Program-made: the position numbers and the translations under genes
Shown: one piece after another, positions 13,183 to 23,945 of the stretch
Numbering within the stretch: position 1 is the first letter of the stretch
Layout of the letters: the number at the start of each line of letters is the position of its first letter
The notes under the pieces: model-generated
What the model saw: the letters and a program-made list of their open reading frames with translations, nothing else
What the model was told of the DNA's origin: nothing
Databases searched by the model: none
Source: Microcebus murinus
Taxonomy: Eukaryota; Chordata; Mammalia; Primates; Cheirogaleidae
Length of the DNA: 64,000 nt
Assembly: GCF_040939455.1 (NCBI RefSeq)
Contig: NC_134108.1
Location: forward strand, 49,785,501 to 49,849,500
Reading direction: 5' to 3'

Positions 13183-13305
13183 TACCTAATGAGTGCAATG
13201 TGCACCAACTGGGGGATGGACATGCTTGAAGCTTGACTGGGGGGGGGGGAGCAAGGGCAATATACGTAACCTTAACATTTGTACCCCCATGATATGCTGA
13301 AAAAG
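13183..13305 (+). mobile_element. LINE-1 3' end, lemur type, heavily 5'-truncated
   Basis: About 120 bp of L1 3' UTR: 'GATGGACATGCTTGAAGC', a ten-G run at 13241-13250, then 'TAACCTTAACATTTGTACCC' and a short A-rich end. The same tail occurs at 19342 and 32406. Confidence 0.85.
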
Positions 13306-13671
13306 AAATCTCCTCACAACCACCTGTCTCAAAATATTCTGAGGAAAAGTGACCCTAAGGTTCCATTAGGGCATAATAATGAAATGCATTATCCCCAAAG
13401 TAGTAATTTATTATTATTAAAATCATAGTTCACTAAATACATTTTTAAAATTTAAGTATTTAAATCCCCCTTAAGAGATTTTTCTATAATCTTTTAGAAT
13501 TACACATACACAAGAAGGGTCTTGCTGCTCAACTAACAGGGAAACCTATACTTGAAAAAATCAGACAAAAACTGATAATATATTTTCTTCTGAATATATT
13601 CTTTCCAATGAACTAGAGAGTGGCCTTCTTACAATTATACCAAAATTAAAACTTATTTGTGTCTTTAGAAG

Positions 13672-13824
13672 CCTCTTAAAGGAAGACAAACCATTTATTC
13701 CTCTAAAAGCCAAATATCTACATTTCTAAAGATAAATCTTCCACATTCCTCCTCTTAAAGGAAGATAAACTATTCTTCTAAAAGCCAAATATCTAAATTT
13801 TTAAAGTCAAATCTCTACCAGTCC
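13672..13824 (+). repeat. Local tandem duplication, two copies of about 79 bp
   Basis: Copy 1 (13672-13750) and copy 2 (13751-13824) both start CCTCTTAAAGGAAGA and share CTAAAAGCCAAATATCTA. They differ by a few substitutions and one short deletion. Confidence 0.85.
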
Positions 13825-14394
13825 AAGCACTGATATGGCACTGAGCTGGCTGGCGTGAAAGTACTATCACCCTATTTAGCTTCCATTACAGTCTTTTTAC
13901 CATCTGAAGGGCTATTAAATGAGTGAAATCAGATGTGTGAGTTCCATTAGGGGTCTCTTATGCCTGGGAAAGTTGAGAAGTTTAGCATCACTACACTCTT
14001 GACATTCTCCTTTCTATAACCACCAATGAGCTGGAGTAAGCTCACCATAGGAGACTCTTATAATTCCTTCCCCATAGCGGAGTGTTAAACAAGACTCAAG
14101 TCTTTATGGCTTTGAATTCCCTTTCTTTTTTTATACCATTTAAAGCAGGATGTAAGCAACTTGCTGAGATGGAAACAAAACAAAAAAGGAGCTGGGGTAC
14201 AGAACAGAGCCCTGTTAACACGGGGGTGTCTTGGGGCGCAAACATGTCAGAAGGCCCCAATGTTTATCTTACTTCTTGAGGAGGAGTGTTTTAGGGCAAG
14301 CTTGTCTATTATCTGCTACTCTGGCTCCAGTTCAAAGCACTTCCCATTTTATACCATCTAGAGAAAATAAGGAAGAACTACTATGGTTCAAGGC

Positions 14395-14490
14395 ACTTAA
14401 GAAATGGGTCCAACTTTGTGACCTTGGGCAAACTACTTAACTTCTCTGAGCCACTCGTCTGTTCATCTGTCATAATACCTAATTGCACCA
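14395..14490 (+). repeat. MIR fragment
   Basis: 'TGTGACCTTGGGCAAACTAC' and 'TTAACTTCTCTGAGCC' are the conserved MIR core in sense orientation. Confidence 0.75.
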
Positions 14491-14499
14491 CACATATTT

Positions 14500-14730
14500 C
14501 AGCCCACTGCAGTTTTCAAAGCACTTTCACAAACTTTAGTGCATTTGATTCTTGCAATAATAACCCTGCAAAGTGGCAGGCGCTACTAGACTCATTTTAT
14601 AAAACTGGAAATTGAGACTCAAACCTAATGACACACCCACAATGGTAGCCAGAAAGTGGCAGAAATGGGACTGAACCCTAAATTCCTGATTCAAGGCAAA
14701 TGCTTTGCGCCTCACACATTACACTGCCTG
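14500..14730 (-). repeat. MIR, near full length
   Basis: Antisense MIR runs from the 'AAAGCACTTTCACAAACTTT' side through 'GACTCATTTTATAAAACTGG' to 'TTACACTGCCTGATCTT'. It lies head-to-head with the sense MIR just left of it. Confidence 0.75.
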
Positions 14731-15533
14731 ATCTTGCTGGTTACAACAACATTAGAAGGCCACAGTTTTTTAAATATGTCACCTTTCACAACCCATGCTC
14801 ATTCTGTGTTTGAAACCTGACATCCTTATAGTTTGGGGAACAAGGAGAAGTACATGAGTAAGTGCCCTCATATAAAAACTTGTATTTGCAACTTAGTTCT
14901 CTTGCTTTGCTAAATGCTTAGATCCTGAGTGCAAACTAATAGAGATGCTTAGTACTAAGATGAAGAATAATCTCAGAGATCTTCCTTCTGACAGGAATAT
15001 TCATATATGAAAGAGTCAAGAATATACATTCTTCAGTTAAATTAGAAGTACTTGCAAATTATTACTTTACTAGAAAAAAAAAAAAGATGAAGAAACATGG
15101 AAGATAGACAAAGACAGTGTTGGACCAGAAATTCCTTACAAGAAAGTCCTTTGGCTGGGGTTCTTATCCTTGAAGTGTGGCCTATGCTTCCCCTTCCTCC
15201 CCTTCTATTGTCATCCTCCCATCAAGTAGGGGGACCTGTGTCCTAGGTCACTGAGGATGACTGGATACAGAGAAGAATGAGATTGTTGAATGTACACATG
15301 TTCTTTTTACTAGCAGTAAAATGCCTGAGCTGTCAGCAAACTCTGGGAGGGGCACCTTACAGTCTGTTCGGTTTGCAGGTAAAACACTGAGATGAACTGG
15401 CTGGGAGCCATATTACCGAGCATCACTGCTCCATGGTTCTCAACGTGCAATAATGTTCAAGTAAACAGAAGACAGGCTGCCCCAAGGCTCCCCCCTCTTC
15501 CCCGTCTCGTATGCCGGAGCATCAGGCACTGAC
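14731..15533. other. Intron stretch just after the last coding exon
   Basis: Unique intron sequence between the MIR cluster and the donor of the last coding exon. No repeat or gene recognised apart from a short A-run near 15076. Confidence 0.6.
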
Positions 15534-15567
15534 CTGCTTTGCCCACTTCCCCTTCCTCAGTGATCTT
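15534..15567 (-). other. FOXO3: FOXO3 first 34 nt of 3' UTR, in the last coding exon
   Basis: This short piece lies between the TGA stop and the splice donor. The exon junction is only 34 nt after the stop codon, inside the roughly 50-55 nt limit, so the normal transcript should not be seen as a nonsense-mediated-decay substrate despite having an intron in its 3' UTR. Confidence 0.93.
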
Positions 15568-16968
15568 TCAGCCTGGCACCCAGCTCTGAGATGAAGCCTG
15601 CTTAGCACCAGTGAAGCTCCCCACGTTCAAACCAACAACGTTCTGTGTGGAGATGAGGGAATCAAAGTTAAAATCCAACCCATCAGCATCCATGAGTTCA
15701 CTACGGATAATGGACTCCATGTCACATTCCAAGCTCCCGTTGAACATGTCCAGGTCCAAGTCGCTGGGGAACTTCTCATGGCCCATGACAGGAAGGTTTG
15801 CACTAGTGGAGTACAAGGAGGAGCCTGAGAGAGAGTCCGAGAGGGTTTGCATAGACTGGTTGACAGGAGATTGCTGCTGGTGTTTGGCTGACCCAAGGCT
15901 GCTGGAGTCACTCAAGCCCATGTTGCTGACGGAATTCGACAAGGCACGGCTACCACCGAGAGCGCCCTGGGTTTGGTGCTGGTGGTGGAGCAAATTCTGA
16001 TTGACCAAACTCCCCTGGTTAGGCTGCGCGGCAAAGGACATCATTGGGTCACTGCGAAGCATCACGTTCCGGCGAGAATTCTGGGCAGACACAGCGGTGC
16101 TGGCCTGAGACATCAAGGGGTCTGACTGGGTCATCATGACATCGCTGTGGCTGAGTGAGTCCGAAGTGAGCAGGTCCTGGAGTGTCTGGGTGCCATAGTG
16201 TGACATGGAAGAGAAGGTAGCTGGCTTGTTCTCTTGGATGGTCTGCATGGGAGACTGGCGCAGGGAGTTCAGGGACGAAGGTCCAAACACCGTGCTATTA
16301 AAGGAGCTGGTTGGAGAGCCCAGGCCCGAGCCCTTGGTGGTGTATGGGAAGCTAGAGCTCCGCTGCATGAGCCCCCCAGTAGGTGATGGCTGGGACGACG
16401 GGAGCGGGATGTTATCCAACAGGTCGTCCATGAGGTTGTCAGCTAGCCCGTCGTTCAGATTCATGGTGCCTGCCATGTCGGTCAGCCGTGGCAGCTCCAC
16501 AGTGCATGGCTTGCTGACGGAGGGGGACAGGCTTGCTGAGCTGCTGTAGAGCATGGGTGACAACGGCGCATCATCATCCTGGACATCATCCAACTCTGTG
16601 CTTGCTAGGATGGGCGACAGGCGGCCGCTCACTGTGCTGGCGTTGGAATTGGTGCGTGAGCGGAAGTCTGTCCATGCATCCAGCTCATCACTGCTGCGTG
16701 ACGTGGGGCTGCCAGGCCACTTGGAGAGCTGGGAGGGGCTGTCGTCGGCTGACTCCGGCGCTGTCTGCATGGCTGCCTTCTTTTTGGCCGCGCGGCCACG
16801 GCTCTTGGTGTACTTGTTACTGTTGTCCATGGAGACAGCCCGCCGCCGGGGGGCCTTCCCACTCTTCCCCCCATCGGGGTTGATTATCCACCAAGAGCTC
16901 TTGCCGGTTCCCTCATTCTGGACCCGCATGAATCGACTGTGCAGAGACAGGTTGTGCCGTATAGAATT
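15568..16968 (-). CDS. FOXO3: FOXO3 second (last) coding exon: forkhead C-terminal half, regulatory and transactivation regions
   Basis: FOXO3 is a forkhead transcription factor acting in the nucleus downstream of insulin/PI3K-AKT signalling; it drives stress-resistance, cell-cycle-arrest, apoptosis and autophagy genes. The exon opens in phase 0 with NSIRHNLSLHSRF, the end of forkhead helix 3, and runs 466 codons to TGA. This equals human residues 208-673 with no net indel. In human numbering I can read wing 2 to about 251, basic clusters RRR 248-250 and KKK 269-271, AKT/SGK sites RRRAVS253 and RSRTNS315, SP sites 294, 344 and 425 (ERK), Ser413 (AMPK), the MDDLLDNI export signal at 387-394, LQDLL at 470-474, the acidic activation segment around 610-650, and Ser644 (IKK). 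All these residues are intact. A few substitutions relative to human as I remember it (for example Met274, Leu328, Asp335) look conservative. There is no frameshift or internal stop. The Thr32 AKT site and the start of the forkhead lie in the upstream exon, outside the window. Confidence 0.98.
   Translation of the reverse strand, partial: NSIRHNLSLHSRFMRVQNEGTGKSSWWIINPDGGKSGKAPRRRAVSMDNSNKYTKSRGRAAKKKAAMQTAPESADDSPSQLSKWPGSPTSRSSDELDAWTDFRSRTNSNASTVSGRLSPILASTELDDVQDDDAPLSPMLYSSSASLSPSVSKPCTVELPRLTDMAGTMNLNDGLADNLMDDLLDNIPLPSSQPSPTGGLMQRSSSFPYTTKGSGLGSPTSSFNSTVFGPSSLNSLRQSPMQTIQENKPATFSSMSHYGTQTLQDLLTSDSLSHSDVMMTQSDPLMSQASTAVSAQNSRRNVMLRSDPMMSFAAQPNQGSLVNQNLLHHQHQTQGALGGSRALSNSVSNMGLSDSSSLGSAKHQQQSPVNQSMQTLSDSLSGSSLYSTSANLPVMGHEKFPSDLDLDMFNGSLECDMESIIRSELMDADGLDFNFDSLISTQNVVGLNVGSFTGAKQASSQSWVPG
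16927..16929 (-). promoter_or_regulatory. FOXO3: Internal ATG (Met221) usable as start of a 453-residue short FOXO3
   Basis: The first in-frame ATG of this exon is the codon for Met221. A human short isoform lacking residues 1-220 has been described; it arises from transcription starting in the preceding intron, and the frame from this ATG gives exactly 453 residues. The context is weak (T at -3, C at +4). That the short form is made in this species is an inference. Confidence 0.5.
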
Positions 16969-16998
16969 CTGCAGAGACAGAAGAGAAAATACAGAAAA
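16969..16998 (-). other. FOXO3: 3' splice acceptor of FOXO3 last coding exon
   Basis: Read on the minus strand, a pyrimidine-rich run ends in TCTTCTGTCTCTGCAG and joins AATTCTATACGG. It interrupts the forkhead coding sequence between Lys207 and Asn208 in phase 0, the conserved FOXO intron position. Confidence 0.95.
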
Positions 16999-18189
16999 TG
17001 AACCAGAATGAATGGCCCAAAATCAAGCACCCCGAAGACAAGGTTAACCAATTCCTCATTTTTAAAGCCAGCTTAATTTCAAAAGCTAAAAAATTAAAAA
17101 AAAAAAAAAAAAACCTGATTCAAAAAGACAAACATTTGCATGGCCCTCCTTGACTTGGTATAGAACAACATGTTAAATGGCGGGTTTCATTATCTAGGAG
17201 GTAGGGAGACAGTTTCATGTCCAGGAGATGTGGGAATGTATAAGCTCACTGACAGTGGTATTTTCCTGCATTCCTAAGTTTTACTGCTCTTTCTATAATT
17301 CTATTGCCTGCATTGAAGTTCACACTTATAATTTATTACCATACCACTCTCTCTCCAGCACTCTGCAACAAATCTCCTGTTTCTCCAAGAGTAATTCATC
17401 ACCTGGGGGCTATTTTATTTTCCATGGTCCCTTCCTCCACTAGTGTAGAGGCCGCATCTACCTTTTCTTAACCACTTCTATGAATTCAGAACTGGTGAGA
17501 ATTTTTACCTGTCCTTTCTATGACTCCATCTCATCCTGCCACAATTTCACACCTCACTATATAACTCCTGACAGACATAAGAATGGTAGAGCAGGATTTG
17601 CTGGGATGATGAAAGAAGTAGGCAAGTCTCCCATTCAGAAGAATTAAAATGATTTATATAGATACTCCTCCCTCAAGGCAATGTGAGCTGAGCATGGTAA
17701 CTACCTTCCGAAGAGTACGGCATGAAAAGGGGGGAGAAGAGTAACTTTACAGTGGAGAAACTGCCAAACGCTGTCTCAAACAGGTGATCACAGTCAACAC
17801 GAACAGGGTAAGTCGCGTTGATAGAATGTATCCCCGATGTGATGTGATGAAAATGGCACCTTCTTCTGTGGTCTTCCTTCCAAAACTCATAACACCCCAG
17901 TCTAATCAGGAGGAAAACATCCGACAAATCCCAATTAAGGGACATTTACAAAATGCCTATACAGTACTTCTCAAAACTGTCACAGCTAAGAGCCTAAGGA
18001 CACATGATGGCTAAAAGTAAAGTGGTCTCCTGAGAGAGAAAAAGGACATTAAATCTAAAAAGGTATTCTAAAACAAAAGGTTTTAATTTTTTTAAAACAG
18101 TAGGGCAAAATTACCCTCAAAGCCCTGATGACTGTACCCAACTTGTAAGAATTCCTTCTGGCTTGGTATATAAGCCCAGCTGACAGGGA
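16999..18189. other. Intron stretch upstream of the last coding exon
   Basis: An A-run at about 17093-17113, otherwise unique sequence. No exon or named repeat recognised. Confidence 0.55.
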
Positions 18190-18345
18190 TGACCCAGATT
18201 CAGTCCTATCTCTGCCACTGACCAACCACGTGACTCTGAATAAATCATTTAATCTGTCTGCAACAAATGCAGTTCCTCATCTTCATCATGGCCGTGATAA
18301 CATCCAAACCACCCCTTCTCTGACAGGGTTGACGTAAGGGGTGTA
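18190..18345 (+). repeat. MIR fragment
   Basis: 'ATCTCTGCCACTGACCAACC' then 'GTGACTCTGAATAAATCATT' follow the sense MIR core. Confidence 0.65.
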
Positions 18346-19341
18346 TGATGATACACTTCAGGAGCCAGTCATGCTATGAACTCAGGGTGTTCTCACTGCT
18401 ATCATAAAACACAGAGCCCACGGTGGAGAGAGCTCATGGCCAGGGGCAGGCTCACTCTGGTCTGTAAAATGCCTCCCATGCAATAAAAGAGAGGAGTTGA
18501 TGAATACGTGTTCTCTACATCTGGAACAGTACCTGCAGGCCAGATGAGTTTTTATTTGCAAGTTAAAGATAAAAGATATTGCCTGATGCTGTATATTAAA
18601 TATGAACAATCCTAAAAGTTACTGTATTTTTTTTAAATTGGCAATCACCAACTGTATTTATGTAGAGGATACAAATACATGTGTTCTACCAGAATGTTTT
18701 TAAAACACAGAAAGTCAGCAGGATTTTACCATAAGTAAATAACTCAAAATACTCAAAGTGTTTCCCATGTATGTTCCCATGCAAGAAAGGCTTGTATTCA
18801 GGCTGGGCAATGAGCATTAGCAATCATGGGTCATAAGTTGGCATTTCTACAACTGCCATAAAGATGCATTTGGGAGAAGAAAATAGGCAACATGTTGAGT
18901 ATCTGATGAAACAAATGTTGCCCAGGAGGCTATGTATCCTGCCTCCCTTTTACTCTTATGGTTCTTAAAAAGAGTAATGGCATCTCTAACTAATGATTTA
19001 GAAATCATATTTCTTTAAAAAGTAAAACACTTTCTCTATGAAATAGGTATGAAGCATGTTCTTATAACATACACTCTACAGGGTTCAGAAAGCAGGCAAG
19101 TACCAGGCGGTTCTATTAATACTACTGAGTACTCAGATGACCAGATATAACAAATAAAAACTCACACTTCAAGCCTCTGCGTGAAGAAATAGGGAGGTCC
19201 TGAGGCTATGTGGGGCAGTGTGGACACCTACCCTAATGACTGCCATCTTGGCCAGCCCCCTTTGTTCTAGCTTCTGGAAAGAGTTCACACTAACACCCAG
19301 AATTAACAAGAATTATCAAAAATAAGTATTCAGTTATTCCC

Positions 19342-19700
19342 TCACACAGAGTATTACTCAGCCACAAAAAACAATGGTGATCTAGCACCTCTTGCATTAT
19401 CCCGGATAGACCTGGAGCACATTCTACTAAGTATCCCAAGAATGGAAAAACAAGCACCACACATACTCACCATCAAATTGGTATTAACTGATCAACACTT
19501 ATGTGCACATATAGTAGTAACATTCAGTCGGGCAGGTGGGAGGGGGAGGTGGAGATGGGTATATTCACACCTAATGGGTGCGGTGCACACTGCCTGAGAA
19601 TGGACATGCTTGAAGCTCTTACTGGGGTGGGACAAAGGCAATATATATAACCTAAACATTTGTACCACCATAATATGTTGAAATAAAAAAGAAGGAGGAA
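19342..19700 (+). mobile_element. LINE-1 3' end, lemur type, 5'-truncated
   Basis: Begins in the ORF2 3' end ('TATTACTCAGCCACAAAAAA'), then 3' UTR with the polypurine stretch 'GGTGGGAGGGGGAGGTGGAG' and the 'CATTTGTACCACCATAATAT' end, finishing in an A-rich tail. The reading frame is broken. Confidence 0.88.
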
Positions 19701-20094
19701 AAAAAAGCATTTAAGGAACAATATTTTTAAAAAGTATTTTAGTTTCACTAATTCCAAATGAGAAAATCAATGAAACATTTTATAGAACTGCAAAATGCCC
19801 CACATGGATTTTCTGATGGCCATCTATCACTGCAACTGTAACCTCCAACAATGTATGTGTGTAATTATTATATATACAAGTACAATTGAATACAATTGGC
19901 TAAAATTTGGAGACAGGTATTATGATTCTGTAAGGGCATGTGGTAATGAGGTTAGAATACTCACATCCAGGGCCAGAACCACAGGCTGTCAGGGCGGGGG
20001 AAGGACCATGGAGACCGCCCACCTTTCTAGGCCCCTAATTGAAGGGGTGAAGAAATGACAGCCTGCCAGATTACAGCACTGCCACTTACTAACC

Positions 20095-20290
20095 ATAGGT
20101 TTTAAATTCATTGTCTCTAATCCTTGTAATAGACCTGCAGAATTAGTATATCAGTGCCCTCATTTTATATATGAAGGATCAGGTTGAGAGTTATTAAATA
20201 ACACAAGGTCCCACAGCTAGCATTTACAAGAACAAAACAGAAATTGGGATTCCAAACTCTAATTCATTGCTTTTTCTGTAACTCTTCAAA
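20095..20290 (-). repeat. MIR
   Basis: Antisense MIR: 'CTCTAATCCTTGTAATAGAC', 'CCCTCATTTTATATATGAAG', 'AGGTCCCACAGCTAGCATTT'. Confidence 0.7.
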
Positions 20291-21001
20291 GGCCACAATT
20301 ATTTAGAAGTCACCATTTAATCTATTTGTGCTAACAGTTAAAGAAACTAACATTTAGGGAAGAAGAATACAAAAGCACATCTTACGGTAATTTGGTTTAT
20401 GAAATAGGGGTAATACTTTGGCAGGTCCTTCTTAAAATTTTTCAAAAAAGTCTTTTCAAATGAAAGCCTGTCTTTCAGAAGAGCAAACCTGAAAGTATAA
20501 GCTCCCTCTAGCCCATGTGCTTGCCTTTCCTTAGCAAAGTGGCCACCACAGCATTCACTCTAAGGAGAGGACAGTGGTTACCATATAAACCAATGTTAAC
20601 CACTGTTAGATTCTGAAACAAAGCCCAACTTATTAAATGGCTGATTAGCTTCAGTGTCCAATCTTTGCTTGACTCTCATTTTAGAGGTTTATTAGCAGCA
20701 GAATACACTCCCCTGAGAGTTTTTGTGCTCAGACAGGTTTTTCCAGTTGCATTATAGAGACAACACAAACAAAAGCTGGGCCACCATCATCCTCACAGCC
20801 CCCAATCTCCGCAGCCTTCTATTCACACAGGATGGCTAGCCTTCCATATATCAAATCCATAATCTGAAAGTGAGGCACTGACAAAGACAAATAATACACC
20901 TCATCTGTCCATTTCTAAGTCAAATGCCCCTCCTCACTCTGCTAAGGTCAGACGCCAGAAATTTATTCTACTATTTTCCTCACAGGTCATGATTCTAATT
21001 A

Positions 21002-21241
21002 CAGTTGTCTCTTGGTACACTTGGGGCATTTGTTCCAGGACTGCCTGTGTATAAGCAAATCTGCCCACACTCAAGTCCTGCAGGCAGCCCTGAGGAACTC
21101 GCCTATAGGAAAAGTTGGCCCTCTACATATGCAGGTTTTGCATCCTGAGAATACTGTATTTTCCACCCTCATTTGGCTGATAAAAAGCCACACATAAATA
21201 GACTTGCATAGTTCAAACCCATGTTGTTCAAGGGTCAACTG
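21002..21241. mobile_element. Tigger/MER44-like non-autonomous DNA transposon
   Basis: A 240-bp element with terminal inverted repeats CAGTTGTCTCTTGG... and, read from the other end, CAGTTGACCCTTGAACAACA. TA dinucleotides flank it at 21000-21001 and 21242-21243. The right end matches the MER44/Tigger terminus. No coding capacity. Confidence 0.75.
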
Positions 21242-21301
21242 TACTATCTTCTCAAATTTTGATGATACATAAAAAGTAAATAAATAGATGCCAGATAAAA
21301 C

Positions 21302-21440
21302 ATCAGGCTACTCAGGAGGCAGGAAGATCGCTTGAGCCCAGGAGTTTGAGGGTACAGTGAGCTAGGATTGTGCCACTGTACTTCATACTTTGGCGTGGGC
21401 AGCAGAGTGAGACCCCCATCTCTTCAAAAAATAAAAAAAA
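21302..21440 (+). repeat. Alu right-arm fragment with GA-rich tail
   Basis: 'GCTACTCAGGAGGCAGGAAG', 'GCCCAGGAGTTTGAGG' and 'GCAGAGTGAGACCCCCATCT' are Alu right arm. A-rich sequence and a GA microsatellite (about 21447-21470) follow. Confidence 0.8.
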
Positions 21441-22639
21441 ATTAAGAAAGAGAGAGAGAGAGAGAAAGAAAAAATAAAGGAAAGAAAAAATAAAATTGCA
21501 GTTTCCCTGCACCTTCCCTGATAACAAGCTAATGGTGGCACAATTTCTATAAGATTTCAAATAGCCCCTTCCTACCCTCACTCCCAGGAAATCTACCATT
21601 AAAATATTCTATAATTTTCCGCTAATTCACAAATCATCTTACCAAATAGTCTAAATTTCTAAGATTTTTACATTAGTGTGGGGATTGGGAGCTGAAGGTA
21701 AAAAAGGAATGGTTTGATAAAACTACAGTGATTTTTCTAATCACATCTAAATACACAGTGATAGACCCTGTGAGGCCGGCCAATGGTAACTGGCTAAAGA
21801 ACTAGGAACATGCTTTCCTTAAGGTTATGATGATAAGGTATATAATACCAACCAAGACTTCTATTGCTAGAGCTCAGGCTATTCTGTCACGATGGTTACT
21901 TACTAAAGGAGCTAAGAAGCTCTATGCCCCTGACCCAAAACCATGTGAATAGTTCTGGTTATTTAAATCTACTACGTAGAAATCAAGAATCTGATGAAAT
22001 ACAAGAAAGCAAACATCTTCAGGAAAAAACTTTAGCTTCAGGGACAAATATATCAGTTTTTCCCCACTTGTGCCCAAAGACTTAGAGAACCCTTACAACA
22101 ACTCTATCACAATGTGTCTGAAGAGATAGCAGAGATACGAATACTCTCTCATTTTTATGTCAACCTTCTCTTTTTTAAAATGATTTACACAGAAGCAAGC
22201 CTTGTACTGGGGCAGAAACCCATTAGGTGCAGTTAATCAGTAGCAGAACTGGCAAATCTGTGTCCTGTATGACTGCAGCTGCAATTAGTGGCATAACCTT
22301 TAAAGGAGGCAATGTGCAAAGGCTGTACAATGGAATTCACATTTCACAGTCATGCCGCCTAGAGATTCCTTTGCTTGGCCTACCTCGAAGAAATTATGAC
22401 TGTACTTATCAGAATCTGGTAATTATTTTTCTTGCTATAACAAAGACAGTTTTCTATTATAAGACCCATTTACTGCGAATGCTCAAGTGTCCATGGTCTC
22501 TACATACATGCCAATTGGTTGTGAAGAGAGATGGACTCAAACAGATTAGGTGTTAGAAGCTGCCTGAAAAAGTGTTCCACCAATAATTTGCAAAGTGAAT
22601 AATTCCCACATGCAATGGAAGGTGGCCAATGGGGGGAGG

Positions 22640-22870
22640 CAGCGTGAAGAAAGACCACGGACTTTGATGTCAGCCAGGTCTGTGCTGGAGTCCTGGCTCC
22701 GGCACTTGCCTGCCTCTTTGGGCAAGATTCTCAACCTCGGTTGCCCCTTTGGTAAAATGGGGGATAAAAAGACTCTCTATGTCTAGGATATTTGGGAAGA
22801 TTAAGTAAATCTTTGCAAGTAAACTACTCAGTGGAATGCCAAGCACAAAAGCAGCTCTCAACAACTACTA
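22640..22870 (+). repeat. MIR, near full length
   Basis: Sense MIR from 'CACGGACTTTGATGTCAGCC' through 'GGGCAAGATTCTCAACCTCG' and 'GTAAAATGGGGGATAAAAAG' to 'GGAATGCCAAGCACAAAAGC'. Confidence 0.85.
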
Positions 22871-23769
22871 GATCCCACACACGGAAGCAGTGACATCATG
22901 AATATTAACTTACTGTTTTCCGAGCATCACGTACTTTAAGCCAATAAGTAACAGGGCAGCCCCTTCCAGGAAAGGATTTCAAACTTCTTAAAAGTGTTTC
23001 AATGGTGCCATGCCAGTCAGGAGTAACTGGTAATTCCTCAACGCTGCTACCCTACGTCCGCTTCAGCCCTTCCAAACCATGTTTACCTTGTGGAGACTGT
23101 CCACTAATCCAGACACCAGCTGCATGTGCTTCCCCTGGAACACAGAGAAGGGTTTGTCTGGAAGCAACATGTGGTATCAATTTATCTTCTCAGCAACGGC
23201 AACAAGAAAATCTACCCTACCCACTTTAAAAATAAAAAGGGAGTTGTGCAATTTAACTCTTAAAAGCCCATGCTTTGTTTTATTTTTTTAAGATAACCCC
23301 CTTCTCTTTCTCTCTCTTTCTTGGAGGAGAGGGGCTCTTTCCCGAGAAGCAAAATGAATTATAGTGGTCAACTCTGAAGCCAGGCCCACTACGTCCCACG
23401 AGGCAGATTACAGGCATCTCCTGGTTCTTATGAGGGATTTTAGGGGGAAGTGATGCAAAGGACTGTCTTTAAATAATATGGTGCTCCTCTATTAATATCT
23501 TTTGTACAGGACCAGCATCTCAAGCAAGTTGCACTGCTTGACTTGTGGGCACTGACAATTCAGAATGAGGTTGCCAAATGCCCAAAGTCTAACATGTGCA
23601 TCTGCTGCACTGCAGATGACAAAGGTTGCATGAACACCTAAATGGAAACCATGAGTCATAGGGAAGCCCAGAGGCCTTTGTGCCACAGCAGGGCAATGCC
23701 AAGAGACATCTTTAGGAAGAGGGCCTGTGGCACCTTTGGTTTATCATGATAGGGGCTTTCAAAGGCAGT

Positions 23770-23945
23770 TCTTTAGACCAGGCCCTCGATTCAGTTCTTC
23801 ACCCGGGCTGCCCGTTAGAATCATGTGGGGAGGTTTTAAACACTTACATCCCACTCCCAAAGATTCTGATTCAATTGGCCTGGGTATAGGTACATTTTTA
23901 CAGCTCTCTAGATTATTCTAATATGCAATTAGGGCAAAGAACCAC
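23770..23945 (+). repeat. MER5A-like hAT element
   Basis: 'GTTAGAATCATGTGGGGAGG', 'GATTCTGATTCAATTGGCCT' and the terminal 'AAGAACCACTGG' match MER5A. Confidence 0.75.

Noticed and set aside
15611..16000. 129-codon plus-strand frame (also 16205-16549, 16533-16883 and 16553-17011)
   Set aside because: Opposite-strand shadows of the FOXO3 coding exon, created by its codon composition; no independent signals.
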